64,000 nucleotides of DNA from contig QAOA01002889.1 in the NCBI GenBank assembly GCA_003255065.1, positions 62,001-126,000 on the forward strand, given 5' to 3'. Of this stretch, positions 36,929 through 50,613 are shown in pieces (the stretch's first letter is position 1; each line of letters opens with the position of its first letter). Source of the stretch: Cercis canadensis. Taxonomy: Eukaryota > Streptophyta > Magnoliopsida > Fabales > Fabaceae. Both the position numbers and the translations under genes were made by a program. Under the pieces are notes generated by a model. It made no database searches and was not told the origin of the DNA. It saw nothing but the letters and a program-made list of their open reading frames with translations.

Positions 36929-37144
36929 GTGGAGAAAAATGGAAATAAAGCAGAGAAAACAAGAAGATTAGCTGTGATCCCCGAGTCTTCGTTGGAGTCA
37001 GCTGTGTGTGAGCGTGTCTCTGGTGGATGCAATTCCAAAACCGTCACTAACATTCTGGCAGTGGGCCCCAAACACTTCCCTCTGTTCCTTCTCATCACAC
37101 GGCCCATATCCACGCTTCTCTCACGAGATTTTGACCTGCCATAA
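36929..37144. other. Less AT-rich island, possible non-coding transcript
   Basis: About 210 bases stand out by base composition. Both strands show an open frame of 71-86 codons, but neither translation contains a known motif. It may be promoter-like or a gene remnant. I do not call a gene. Confidence 0.3.
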
Positions 37145-37651
37145 TTTCCACATTTTTTTAACACATATTTTTTTTATTTAAGAATTTTCCATAATTAATT
37201 ATTATTACTAAATCATATATTATTACTACATAATAAGAACAACTATTAAAACCTTTATCATCAGTAAGATATCTCATGCTGTAATTATTTTATTAATATG
37301 ATATTTTTTCTATTTAATAGTAATGTAGAATACAAATTTAAACACTTATATAAATAGTAAGTGGGTTAGGATACTTTCTTACTATTAGCTGCCTCTCGAA
37401 AAGACAATAATCTCCTCCACAGTCGATCTTTTTCTGCATACATCCTCCCTCTAATGGGGGTACTTAAAGTAATTTTAAGAAAAAAAATGTTGATCAAGAT
37501 TTGGACGGTTGTGTAAAATGTTGGTTTGCGACTATAAGGTTGACGGCGTCGTCAAATGAGTGGCTCGTGCGCCGCATGTGCCTGTGTTCGATCTTCGATC
37601 TAATCTTTTCGAAAGCACAAGGGGATTTATTTACTCTAATCTAATAAAAAA

Positions 37652-37759
37652 CACGTGCACACCACACGTGGCGGTGGTAGATTTTTTTGGGTAAGCGCGA
37701 GACCACGGAGGCTGCAAAAACAACGCCCTGGAAGTTCGAGCCACGTGTCGGCGCACGTG
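37652..37759. promoter_or_regulatory. Inverted repeat with four CACGTG G-boxes
   Basis: CACGTG occurs at 37652, 37665, 37742 and 37754. The two pairs form an inverted repeat: CACGTGCACACCACACGTGG on the left matches CACGTGCGCCGACACGTGG on the complement of the right. The 70 bases between are fairly GC-rich. G-boxes bind bZIP and bHLH factors. No gene start is recognised within 4 kb, so the target is unknown. Confidence 0.55.
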
Positions 37760-37799
37760 GGGCGCTCTCACTGGAGGGTTCTATTCAGAAAGCTCCAAT

Positions 37800-40700
37800 G
37801 CTTTTATTTTAAATTTTCTTAATTATAATTATAGGGCCGCCTTTTCAAATTACAATTAGGCATTGTAAAACGGGTCTAAGGTCACAGTACACTTGGGAGA
37901 ATGTCCGTCTGTGCCGGCTTTTGTTCCCATTTCGTATATTAAAGTAATATAGGATAATCATTGTGATGACTCATGATTTACCTAAATAATTCTTTGTTAT
38001 CATTTTTAAGCACTAATTAGATAGTGCCTCACCTACACATTACTGAATCTTTGGTTTAAAAACAAAAATTCGGAAATTAAAAATGCAAAGTGTACCCAAA
38101 CAAAAAAGAGGGGAAATAAATTAAAAAGCAAAGTGGTCTCTAAAGATGATTATTATTTACCTAATCATAGCGTATGGTGATATATACTATTACCAAATCT
38201 TTCAGCTTTTTTTTTTTTTTAAACATACATTTTTGTCCAAATAATAAATGCAATTCAATTATTGCATGGAAGTTAATTTTTTTCTACCCTTTTGTTGAGA
38301 AAATTTTCCTTGTACTTCTTGTACTTCAGTTAATAACTACCAACAACCGATGGCAATTTCAAATAGTACCACTACTCTAACTGTCTAAGTGGGTCTTTTT
38401 TTTTTTTCCCCTCTTTTTCTTTTATGGGTCCTTTAGGGAGAGAGGGTTGGCTAGGCAGGCGAAGTTGAATTCAAGAACAAGTGTCCCTACATTAAAATTT
38501 GCATTGTCTTTCACATAAGCTATTTCAAGTTTATCCATTATTATTTTTATGGGTTTAATTTTTCAGATTTTTTTTTTTTTTTTTGCTTTCTCTTTGGGAC
38601 AAGGCTAAGATTGAAAGAAGAATTTGTATGAACTTTTTTACTTTTTGGATGCTTAGACAAGTTTTATTGTAAAGCAATAAAAATCACGACAAGCTTTAGT
38701 GTGCATACAATCCAAGCATAATGTAAGGTGATCTCTCTTATGGGTGGAAAGTTAAATAGGACAATAAAAGGAAGACAAAATTTTGTCAAGCATCGAAAGT
38801 GTTAATTTATATATATATATTATATTTATATTATCAAAAAAAGGAGGGTAAAACTAAGTTCTTTACATTTTTTTAATAAATTAATTTTGTGTCCTACTCA
38901 CCATCTTTGTTAGTAAGATAATAGCATTAAATCATCCTAGAACAAAGGCAAACCAATGATTTTTTTTATTTTCTTTTTTCTTTTGAAGATATCTACCAAT
39001 ACAATTACAAAAATGCAAGAAAAGGTGAAGTTTGCAATCACCCTTTAAAAAGTGAGGGAGTGTTTGATGAAACAAGTTTTTAAAATTTGATTATTGAAAG
39101 AGATGCTAAATAAAAATTGAAGGGAAATTTTTTTGAACATGGCCACGTGCATGAGTCACTTTATATAGTTAAAAAGATATGGTAATAATGAACATATAAA
39201 TGTGGAAAATATATAAGTATATTTATATAATGTTTTAAAATAATAATAATAATAAAAACAAACTTCAAAACCAAGCAATTCCACTATCCATCCCCAACCT
39301 ACAAAAAAGATTCTTGGCGTGCACTAACCACTTATAATAATCCATCCCTCACAAACCGAGGCAAACTCTTGCTCCAATTATACCATCACACGTGTCGATC
39401 GGTTGTGTAAAGACGTGTGGTCATGTGAAGCATTATTGGACGGTGAGAAAGGCGTTAATGACTAATTGGCAATTGCGACTCACAAAACACACATAAACAA
39501 ACCGCACACTAAACAATGAATATAAAATTACTTTTCACCGTATACAAAAGCACAATCGAATAATTTGTTTGAATTTAATATAAAATAATTTTGTTTAACC
39601 CTTTTTAGCCTTAAAAATTATAGTAAAGAAGGTATTAGAAAACGGTTTGTATAAAAGCGATTTTGTTTTAATCTTTATTATCATCTCATTGACTTGGAAA
39701 GAAATGCGAAAATGAAAACTGTGATTTGTTTATGTGTAAAGGTTTTATGTTATGTTACTCTGACGACCACAAAATCTAGTAGGCGCTGACGTGGTGACTG
39801 GTGAGCTTGATTTTTGTTAAATACGGCGAAATGAATAGAATACTCGACAAAACGGCACCTAATATTTGTTGAGTTTGATTTATTTTGAGCCCAAATAAAA
39901 ATTGATTATTGAGTGAAAACAAATGAAGCCACGACTGTATGAGATAGATAGAGAATGTGGGTGTCTTTTTCGTACATCCAAAATGTTTCTTTTTTTATCT
40001 AATGTGGGAAATAATAATAATAATAATAAATAATAAAAAAGAAGAGAATAAGAAGAAGAGGAATTGTTGATGATCACTTATAAAAGAGAGGTTTGGTGGT
40101 GGTTGTGTGTTGATCCTTGTTTTGGAGTATAAGAGAAGAAGAATAAGTGGGGTGTGGGGGGCTACCCATGTGACATGTATGTTGTTTACATGACATAAAT
40201 TGCATGTTAGCTTGGGTTTTATCTGGCAAAGGGCCCATTGCAGCATCATATAAGACCATAAAAAGTGGGTTTAAAACCAATGCACCCCATTTCCATTAAA
40301 AAAGTGCTTTCACCCATAGTTGCTTTTTAGACTATTAACAAAAACCCAAGCCAAAAGAGGTTGTAACTTGTAACCTTAGCTAGCTAGCTAGCTAGTCTTA
40401 TTATACATAATTGCTCTGCCTCTTCCCACTTTCCAATTTTGGCCATGGAGCACCCTGCTCATAACAAACACTACAAATTATTTATCTTCCAATTAATCGA
40501 TAACAAGATTTTTGAAATACTTGTTTAATTCACTCTGTTTTTCTTTGAAACATGAGAAGAATATGTGACAATTTAGGGTTGGTTGAGACAGAATAGTAGA
40601 TGATGATGTTATTTAAAGGGAGATATCAAGTTGGAAGGGAAGCATTAAGTCAATAATAAGCCAAAGGCAAAAGGTCATTTGAAGGAAGAGACGTACTCCT

Positions 40701-42880
40701 ATTTGGTTCTCTCTCCCTCTTTTATTTCCACAAGGAAGAATATTTATCATAAATTTAAAAAAAAAAAAAANAAAAAAAAAAAAAAAAAAAAAAAAAAGAA
40801 TATAGTTAGGCAAACGTAACGTCATGTTCAATTCAACCCTCTTCTCATGAATTAATTAAGTCATGGATATATAAATACATGGTCCTCATGGATATATAAA
40901 TACATGTCATGCAGTAGAGGGTGTGAGAGTGTGTTAGCTGTGATGGATAAATAACTTTATGTCTTATTCATAAATAATAAAGAGGGTGTGCGAGAAATCC
41001 GTGAATTTCGCCTAACCAAAGTAACCTTTCTCTTTGTCACAAAAGAAAAACCCCCAAAATGGTTCATTTAAAACCCCTGAAAACGACTTTCCACCATTAA
41101 GGCTGAACCCAAACATATATAAATTTGGATCATTTATTTTATTTACTTCTTAATTATTCCTTTTGTTTCTTAAAATGAAAAATATTAGATGCTGTTCTTG
41201 TTTGTTGCTGTAAATGACATGACTTGACTTGGAAACGTTGGCCTCTCAGTTTCCAGTCCACAGGGCAGTTCTTTTTTTTCTTTTTTCTAAAAAAAAAGAA
41301 AATGGTTTTTATTAAAGTTTGGTTGATTCCAAAATAAGAGAATCTTTTAGAACCCAGAAAAAAGAAAAAAAGAAAAAAGAGGTAACTAAATAGGAGAAAA
41401 AAGGGTTAGTAATAGTATAGTACCTGAGTACGCTGTACCCACCTCTCCTAATCAATAGCTAGGTCGTATAGTATAAGTGGAGAATCTTTTTTGGTGCCGA
41501 GAGCATTGAATATTATTGAATTAAGTTAGATGGGAAGTGAGTGATGACTATGATACACTATTCATCCCACAGAATATTTCACTTCCATGCTTGTAACTTA
41601 ATTCTATGCCTCATTCATTCACCAACACAATTACACAAACAAAAACATCTTTGTACTTTATGCCTTTTCATCGACCTAAAACATTACCCCACCCCTTTCC
41701 ATTCATCTGCATACTAGTATTACTATTACTTTTTATACTCTTTTAAGGGGTCAACATGAACAAATCAAATCAAATCAAATATTATTATTATAATATAGTG
41801 ATATTTTCAACATTTATAAGTTTTATATTTAAATTCAAAATCCTAGTTAAAAATACTACCAATATATCCAAATATATGATATATGTTTTAATATTGTCAA
41901 CAACACTTATTTTTTCATAGGTATTTATTTTTTTTTTATTTTTGTTATTAACTGGTTCAAGGATCTCTCAAAAAAGTAGAGGTTTTGAATTTGAATCCAC
42001 ATTTGCTCATATCTTCTGTTAAAAAAATTTAAATCTATATATCTACACACAAAAAAAAAAAACCATACTTTTATCATTAAATTAAAATAATGTGAGGACA
42101 AATTAAAAAAAGATTTTATAAAGAATTAAAAAAGGAGGAAAATTGATTGATTTTATAAAGAACATATATATATATGTTTATATTGATGCATTATAGGTTC
42201 CATGTCAACAACCTTTTGAAGGCAATAGAATGGGAATATATAATTAGGGAATGGAAAATATCATGCATGAGATCACATAAGAGTATTGACTCAAATTGGT
42301 TACGTGACCAAATAACTTAGGGAACTGTCTTTTCCAAATCTTTGAGTTAGAAATGTTATTAGAAATACGAGAGAAAACAAAAACTATAGTATTTGAAAAT
42401 TTTAATTTGATTATTTAACATATATATGAGAGCCAAACTGAAATATACGAATTAATTAAGGTATCAATTAAAAATATTAAACTTGATGGACAAAAGAAGG
42501 AATTGCATATGTTATCAAAACATTACTAGTTGGATTCTTTTGTTTCTTTCTTTGAATTTTTTGGGTGCTAAGGTAAAATGAAGATAAAATAGAAGCTTGC
42601 GTGCTAATTGAAGTAGCAAAGTTCATGGTGGTTGGAAATGTAACGCGTACAGTTATGCCATTCTTTCTTAAATTGTAGGCCGACAACTAACTAGTGATCT
42701 ATCTCTTTCACTATTTGAACTTAAACATCAACCTCATCTCCACAAACCAGTGGGGAAATTTTCCTCTTCTTCCCTTTGCTTTGGTTTACCCCATTATCCT
42801 AGATTCAAATTAGATTGATACAACAAAACAACCGTATATAATTTCTATTTCCCATAAAAACACCAAGAATACAACTTATA
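37800..42880. other. Gene-poor, AT-rich interval
   Basis: No gene is supported. Features are (TAA)n at 40010-40030, (AGCT)n at 40377-40395, an N at 40771 inside a long A tract, a 25-base direct repeat at 40861-40906 (TCATGGATATATAAATACAT, twice), and (AAATC)n at about 41763-41780. A degenerate SINE-like piece is at about 41795-41865. Confidence 0.45.
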
Positions 42881-42891
42881 TTTTACCATAC

Positions 42892-42975
42892 AGTATATAG
42901 TCGAGTAACACTGAGATATTCTTCAAAACTTGTGAATTTTGTATTCGAATTTATGGTTATATTTTGCAGCAAAAT
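42892..42975 (+). mobile_element. SINE copy 3, partial
   Basis: It contains TATATAGTCGAGTAACACTGAGAT followed by AAAACTTGTGAATTTTGTATTCGAAT. The order and wording match the complement of SINE copy 1, including the B-box-like TATTCGAAT. The tail and target duplication are not clear. Confidence 0.5.
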
Positions 42976-45900
42976 TTCAAGTTAAAGAATAAAATTAAAT
43001 CATATGAATTTAAATTTTACAAATAAATTGAAGGAATAAATCTCACAAATACTATTTGAAAAAATCAATCCCACTAATATATTTAGCTGGTTGTTAGGTT
43101 TTAACTCAAAATTTGAGAAACTCTCTCAAAGCGTAAAGGATGGGGTAGTGAGCTATATATATATTAAACTAATATTTGTGATTGTGAATACATGGCTATT
43201 CAAGTTGACAGTTGTGAGTATGATGAATTAGAATGGTTTCCAATTAGTGCAGAGAGCGGAAAAAGCAGAATTAATTACGTAGATGATAAGCACTTTCCCA
43301 AAGTGCTTTTTTGATACAAGGACCTATAGGGTCGTTTTCCGATTGAGAATATGCATGTTTGGTTGGGGTTTATAGCAGGAGTTGAAGTTGTGTTAGATGG
43401 CAACGCGTGTAAGATTAGTCTGTTTTTGTGGATAACTGTTTGAAAGTTGACAACTTTTACTTTTCTAACTTTTTAGATAACTTTTACTTTTTGTCTTGTA
43501 ATTTTTCTTCCCCTTCTAGAACCAATGGTCGGCTATCCTTCCAATTAATTATTGTTAATCCTTGTTTAGATTTGGTACAATTGGAAAGGAAAGCTTTGTG
43601 TTTAACGGTGGATTAGTGTAAAAAGAAACACATTAGCTATGAAATGACTATAATTTCGTTAACTTAATTTTTTGCCTCAAAGTTCCAAGTGGCACCATCA
43701 TCGGTTACGTGACTATTGCCCCCATCTCTTCTCTTTTTGTCGTCCATTTTATAATTATAGGCCTCCAAATTGGTTTTTGGGTAAGCTTTAAATTCTTCGT
43801 AGCCATCTAATTTTTTCTTTTTTTATGCGAATCTAAATCAACTTTTTTCTTTAGTCTAAATTGACCTATGAGAATGTTTAATCATATAATCTATATTAAA
43901 CAAATATAGAAAGAAACCATACATCACAATCCATATTCACAAGGAAAGAAAATAGGACACAATGAAACTTCTTGTTTTGGTTTGCTCTATCTTTGATTTC
44001 ACCGCACTTGGTAAAAAGAATAATGATTTTACTACGATTTGAGGGCAATAGTGAAAAAAGTGTGATATTGCTATCGGGCGCTTGAGTTTGAATTGAAAGA
44101 CAAGATCAATAAGAGGTGAAAAGAGAGGTATACATTTACCCGGATTATTTTGGCTACTACCCTTCATTTTTCCAAAAGATGAATAAAGGTATATATTTAC
44201 TTTTAATTAAGTTGACACAATGACATCTTAATCTATATGTCCTTTTATCTTCTAGGCTTGTAAACTTTTGATAAAAAATATGCAATATTTTTATTTGATA
44301 TCTATCTTGGTTAACGTTGAGGTGTTTGATATACTATAATTTTTATTGAGTAAATATGTCGTTGTCTAGACTTTGCCGATATCTACAATGGAGAGGGGAG
44401 AACAATGTTAGAGGGAGGCCAGAGTTAGAGCTTTGCCAACTCCTTCGACGGTCAAGTCAATAAGTGGCAAAGAAAAAAGAGAAGTTGAGCTTGACCATGA
44501 AAGAGATGAGCTAAGTTGAGAAAAATAAAAGAGGGAGTTCTATAGGTGTGTGTCACTGTGTTCTAAGAGAGGAGGTAGATATTAGTGTATCAAATACCTC
44601 GGAAATAGAAGTCACTAAGTGTGGTTTTGTTATGAGAAATAATTTAAGTAATTCATACGAGATCTTAGCTTTAAATCTCCATTCTCCCACATACTAAGAG
44701 TTTATTTCTTTACACTTTTAAAGATATATTTTTTTTAATAGAAAAAGGTAGATTATAGAAGAGGAGATAATACATCTTGTTTCTTATCGAGATGTAAGCA
44801 TAGAAGTGTTGAATTAACAAGTATAATGGTTAACAATTGAATTATTCTTTGAAGTTATTTTCAGATATAAGCTTCCCTACTAGGCTCTGGCTCTTAGAGG
44901 TAGAATTCCATTAGAACTTTGATGATGTCATTGATGACACTTTTAGTTAGCATTGAATTAGTGATACCTTTTGTTTGTGGCTAAAATGGTATTGTTGCAT
45001 TGGAGCAGTGTTTACAAAATGGAATTGGGCTTTTGGGCTAGAATAATTTCACACCATTTGGAATCAGGTTCGGGTTCTGTTGAGGAATAGATTTCTTGGT
45101 GATGGACACCAAATAGGCAAATACGTTGCAATTACAATTGATTGAGATAGGTGCTCTCTACCAACATAATATAATAGAATCAACTTTTCTTCTACTTAGC
45201 ATTGCTGGCTAAAATGTGATCACAAATACAAATTCCTTTTAAAATTTGGCACATATGCCTCTTTTTAAAAAAAATAGAGAAGAAATTTCAGACCTACTTG
45301 GAAAGAATTTGGTATTGGTTTTGATTTTGATTTGCCCACTTCAATTGAATATATTCTGAACCATTGCATCAAGAATTTCAAAGTGAACTAACTGTTTGGT
45401 AGTCTTCTCTTGTGTTTTATGAATAGTGTTTGATAATAATGATTGATAATTTGACAGGAATGGGTTTAAGTAATTGTTGCTGAGTAGGCCTTTGTTCCTT
45501 CATGCATAACGCCAATGCAAAATAATCACAGTTTCATAATGAAACATGAAGGCGACACTCATACCACTATCATTCCTCTGTTGAAAATCATAGGTAAACA
45601 TTTAGCATGTGCTTCCGTATGTACCTAAACGTTAGGTTATACAAAACCTACTGTTAATACTTGATGTATACATTAAACTAATGGTCAAAATCTACCCTTC
45701 GAACTCTTCTTTATAATTATCAATTGTCGGTGAATATAGGATATTTATTTATTCTAATTTCAATGCAATTTTCTCTTTACCATTTGAAGGAGAATATTAA
45801 GAAAATTACATGAAGAGAGTTGGTAATTTCTAAGTTTACCATCATCTTGTAATACTTCTTCAATTTTAAAATGAATCACAGTGAATTTAGAAGTTCATTT

Positions 45901-45989
45901 TAAAACCTTTTTCTTTTGTTATATAATGAAACACAAGCTATAACCCATGATCTCTTACAAATTATCTAAACACATCACCCTTAGAATAA
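42976..45989. other. Intergenic, no gene seen
   Basis: AT-rich sequence with short frames only and no recognisable domain or RNA gene. Confidence 0.45.
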
Positions 45990-46767
45990 TGGCTTCAAAA
46001 TATTGCTTTGGAAATACATTTGAACAACTATTAGATATAGCTCATTTCACAAATTGAGCTTCTTGTGAGATAAATCCAAAGATAATGTCTAGAGTTTGAA
46101 CCCCGTTAGAAGTATTAGTGGCTAGAGCATGCTGAAGCCTAAGCAAGGATTAGTTTTGAATCACCTTGTAGGAAACAAAAAAACAAAAATTTGAACAACT
46201 CTTCTTTTTTGAGCTTTACTGGAAAATTGTTAGAACTCAAAATTCAACTTAATCAATAATATATAATTGGGCCTACTGAAATGGGCCGAGAAACCAGAGC
46301 AAAGTAAAGAACATGGGTTTGGGCTTATTCTTCAATCTACATAAACAAAGACATCTTATTAAGCCCAAGCCTCTTATNTGGCTTCAAAATATTGCTTTGG
46401 AAATACATTTGAACAACTATTAGATATAGCTCATTTGACAAATTGAGCTTCTTGTGAGATAAATCCAAAGATAATGTCTGGAGTTTGAACCCCGTTAGAA
46501 GTATTAGTGGCTAGAGTATGCTGAAGCCTAAGCAGGGATTAGTTTTAAATCACCTTGTAGGAAACAAAAAAAACAAAAATTTGAACAACTCTTCTTTTTT
46601 GAGCTTTACTGGAAAATTGTTAGAACTCAAAATTCAACTTAATCAATAATATATAATTGGGCCTACTGAAATGGGCCGAGAAACCAGAGCAAAGTAAAGA
46701 ACATGGGTTTGGGCTTATTCTTCAATCTACATAAACAAAGACATCTTATTAAGCCCAAGCCTCTTAT
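45990..46767. repeat. Near-identical tandem pair across an assembly N
   Basis: 45990-46377 (388 bases) and 46379-46767 (389 bases) are almost the same, with about five substitutions and one A-tract length change, joined by one N at 46378. This is more easily explained by two unmerged contig ends or two haplotypes than by a real tandem duplication. No coding content is evident. Confidence 0.85.
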
Positions 46768-47136
46768 GGTTAATTACATCTCTTTCTTTTTGGGCCTTCT
46801 CAGAAATTATTAAGAACCCAACTTAATTCAAAACAAGGCCCAGAGTACCATGAGCTAGTCCAATTCAAACTATGATTCCATGGTAAAACCTTGACAAAAA
46901 CAAAACCTCTGATTGTGTATCAACATTGTGGGCCTTTCTACCTCGGACCCAAAAATTAATCAAGAGAAAGTCAGAAACGAAGCTTGGGTTTATTCTGAAC
47001 TTCAAGAAATTAGCCCAATTTAATAAAATATATTCCTATATTTTTTCTTTGGTACCAAACAACGAAGGAAAATTTCCTGAATTAGTTCTGATGGTTGACT
47101 CCTATTTCTGGAGCTGAAATCTAAAGTTGGTAGAAA

Positions 47137-50100
47137 ATGTGGAGCTGCGGAATCGGAATTTGGGCTAAAAATTGCACTATTTTGGTATTTATTTCTGTAG
47201 TGTCTTGTGCTTTCGCTCTGGAAACCGAACTCGGATCCGCTCGTGTCGTCTTTCAGGTTTTCTCCATAAAAATTTATGTGTAGTTTTGGTAGTTCCCTTC
47301 ATTTTTTTGCTTGATTTTCTACTATCAGTTCAAAGTTCAAAACTTGAGCTGAAATTTATCCCTGCTGAAAATTGCATTATTTACTATTTGTCCAAGGATC
47401 ATTCTCTCCGTATTTCTGCTTGTTAAGTGCATGAATGCTTGAGAATCCACTATGCATTACCCATGTTGTAGATTGAGTAGATTATAGGGAATTCTGCTCT
47501 TAGTGTCTGCTTGGAAGGATTAAAAATGGGTTCTAAGTTTATCACTTTTGATTTGAATGCAGACGAATTATGGGGACATCGAATTTGGTTTCTTTCCTAC
47601 TGTTGCACCCAAAACAGTTGATCACATTTTTAAACTTGTGAGACTTGGATGCTATAATACGAATCATTTCTTTCGGGTATTGTTCTCTGGAGCCTGAGCA
47701 AGAACGTTGGGTATATGTTGGTGGGTGTAGTATGGTTTTTTTTTGGTCAATGACAATGGTTTAAATTGAATGTCTAGGTAGAAAAGGGCTTTGTAGCCCA
47801 AGTAGCTGATGTTGTGGGTGGAAGATTAGCTCCGATGAATGAAGAGCAAAGAAAAGAAGCTGAAAAGACTGTTGTTGGTGAATTTAGTAAAGTCAAACAT
47901 GTTAGAGGTATTCTTTCCATGGGAAGGTAAGGTCTCTCAAGAAGGCATCTGTGGTCTTGGTTTCACTTCGTGTCATGTTTTTGTTTCTGTCATTAAATTG
48001 CATTAATCTATAGTTTTACAACTTACTGCTTACGGTCTTTACTGCATTCAATGTAATGAATCACTTTTTAGTGCTAGTTTTTCTATGTTCCAAGACAAGC
48101 TTCATGGGGATTGGATGAACAGATTGGTTGTGAACTTGACTGAGGATCACAAACCATCATAGGTTCCTGGTCTGTCAAGTGTTCTGAAACTAATTACTTA
48201 TGTTTGATATAGTGTCTTGATCATGTTTCCTTGAGAAATTTTCCCTTTGAAGTGCTATGACTGAGTTTAATAATTATCTAGATGATTCATGTTGATTGAG
48301 AATGTCATAGTGCTTGTGTTGAGAAAAACAGGTTTTCATAACCTTGGTGACTGCAACCAAAATGAGAAATCAAATGCATGGAAATTAAACTTATCTAGGG
48401 TTGAAGATAAGTCACAATGGCTTTGCTGCTCTGACTGCCTGGCATTGATTTGAAGGTGGTCACTGGTCTGATATCAGTTGATTTTCTGATGGAGACGATC
48501 AAAAGTCATGGTTTAAGGTGGAAAGATGATATTGATAGATGAACCTGCGGGATATATCATTCTCCTATATTTAAGTGTCTGGACTCTTTGCTCTTTTGGT
48601 ACATTAATGGGAAATATATTCAAACTACTTATTAGTGTTATGAACGATACAATCGTATTGAAGATAGGTGGAAGGCCACTTCATGAGACTAGCATAGCCA
48701 TGTAAGATATCCCTTGGCATTTATCTACAAGCTGAGGGAAGAGTATATTTGTGCAGAATCCTGTTACACACTTAAGAATTTATAATATGGATACATATTT
48801 TTATGGTAATATTGACTAGGTAACTTAGTTTTCATTATCATATTGCTCATGGTCTGAATCACTGAATCCTTTCTTGTATTTGGTTTGAGTAACTGCTGAA
48901 GACCTGATACTATCCGAGTTTGTTCTCTCATAGGTATGATGATCCAGACAGTGCTTCATCATCATTTTCAATACTTCTTGGAAATTCTCCTCATCTTGAT
49001 GAGAAGGTGGGCTAACTAAACCTGCCAAACATTATTGCAAAGATTAACTCAATCACATTGGGATAATTGATATGCTGATGTAAGCCCTTTTCAGTATGCA
49101 ATATTTGGAAGGGTTACTAAAGGTGATGATACATTGAAAAAGCTTGAGCAGCAACCTACTCATCAAGAGGGTATATTTGTAATGGTATACTTTCTAATGC
49201 TTTGAGTTCCTTTTATGGTTTGTTTGGCTAATTTTGCACCATAGAAATAAAATAAGTGTGAAGAATGAGTCTGAAATGTTGTTGAAAATCTTATTCTTCG
49301 GGCTGCATCATCTTGTCCTTCATTAATGTTCAATCACTGGATATACACATGAAGTTGTATTTCTTGGAAGTATGTAGATTTTTCCTTGTGTTCATATTAA
49401 TTTGTTCTTTGATTTTTTAGAAGGGATAAAGCTATTAGAGCTTTCTGGGAGAAGAAAAGGAAGGGGGAGGAGGGGGAGAGNGGGTGGGATGTCCCCCAAA
49501 CTGTAAATGCATAGATTTACACACGCATGCATTCATATGGGAACAATCTGACCCCATATGTAGTGTAAAATTTTACTGTTCCCCCTACTCAACCCCACTA
49601 CATGCACACACACATACACATTGAAGTTGCTAGTTCTTTTTTCATGGACTGATCAGTCGCATGCTACTGGTCCAGCTATTGTGTGTTTTTATATTTTTGG
49701 TATTTCTGTTCTATGTAACTCAGAGATCATTATCTTTGTGGTCACTTCTTCGTACTGTACTCTGATAATAATTTTTAACTCCTTTCCCAGCCAACAGAAC
49801 GCATCACTATTCTGTCATCATATTACTATGGTAAGAATCAAGCAAAATTATGGCTCCCCCTCCCCTCTTTTTCAATCATTGTATTCTTCATTGCCTTTAT
49901 TATCCAATGTAAAAAATCATGCACAACTAGTTTTGCACATGGGTATCAACTAGAAAAATTTTGCATTCTGAGGATGCCAATACTTTACGTGACATATCAC
50001 ATGCCTTGTACTTCTAGACAGATAAAATTTAGCTTTGTGATGATATGATCAAACATGAAATTGTGCAACAGAAAATAATCACTATATGTTTCCTTGACTA

Positions 50101-50613
50101 TCTGATATTGTGACTTTCATTAAAGAACACTGACAAGTTTCAACACTGAGAACTGAGAAGCCTGTAGGGTCGAGCTTCTATTCCACATCAGGATTTTGAA
50201 AATTCTCACAGCACTTGAGCTCCCTGAGCTCTGTGATGTGGATATCAGTATTACTGTCAGAGAACTCAAAATTCTGACTTTAGATGGGCTTGGAAGTGGG
50301 ATTCTGAGACCATTATGTTTAATAACTTGGTTATATCTTGTCTGTTTGTCTCTTAGCTTTGCTGTCAAAAAGTCCTTTATCTTCTCTGAATCTTGCTCTT
50401 TTATATTTGCTGTTAGACACAGAGACGGAGGATTGTGAACAAGACAGGTCAATTTTGAAGCGCAGGCTAGCCACATCAGCTGTTGAAATTGAAAGACAGG
50501 TTATAAATGATAACAGAACAGTTTATGGCGTACTTAATATGATATTCTCCGTTCTACTCGATTTAACATGACTTTCATGTGTCACTTTGCAGAGGATGAA
50601 GTGCTTCCCCTGA
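47137..50613 (+). CDS. CYP23: Cyclophilin-type peptidyl-prolyl isomerase, CYP23-like
   Basis: Eight exons join in frame: 47137-47256, 47563-47676, 47778-47926, 48934-49006, 49095-49184, 49791-49830, 50417-50499 and 50593-50613, giving 229 residues. An N-terminal hydrophobic segment (about 13-27, ILVFISVVSCAFA) looks like a signal peptide. The cyclophilin fold follows: NYGDIEFGFFPTVAPKTV, HFFRVEKGFVAQVADVVGGR and HLDEKYAIFGRVTKG. The C-terminal tail RSILKRRLATSAVEIERQ and MKCFP match CYP23 (At1g26940) as I remember it. The catalytic Arg (HFFR), Phe and Gln positions are kept. The usual Trp and His of the binding pocket are His and Tyr here, as expected for this divergent subfamily, so activity or cyclosporin binding may be weak. 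A secretory-pathway location is likely. One N (49481) lies in intron 5. Confidence 0.93.
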
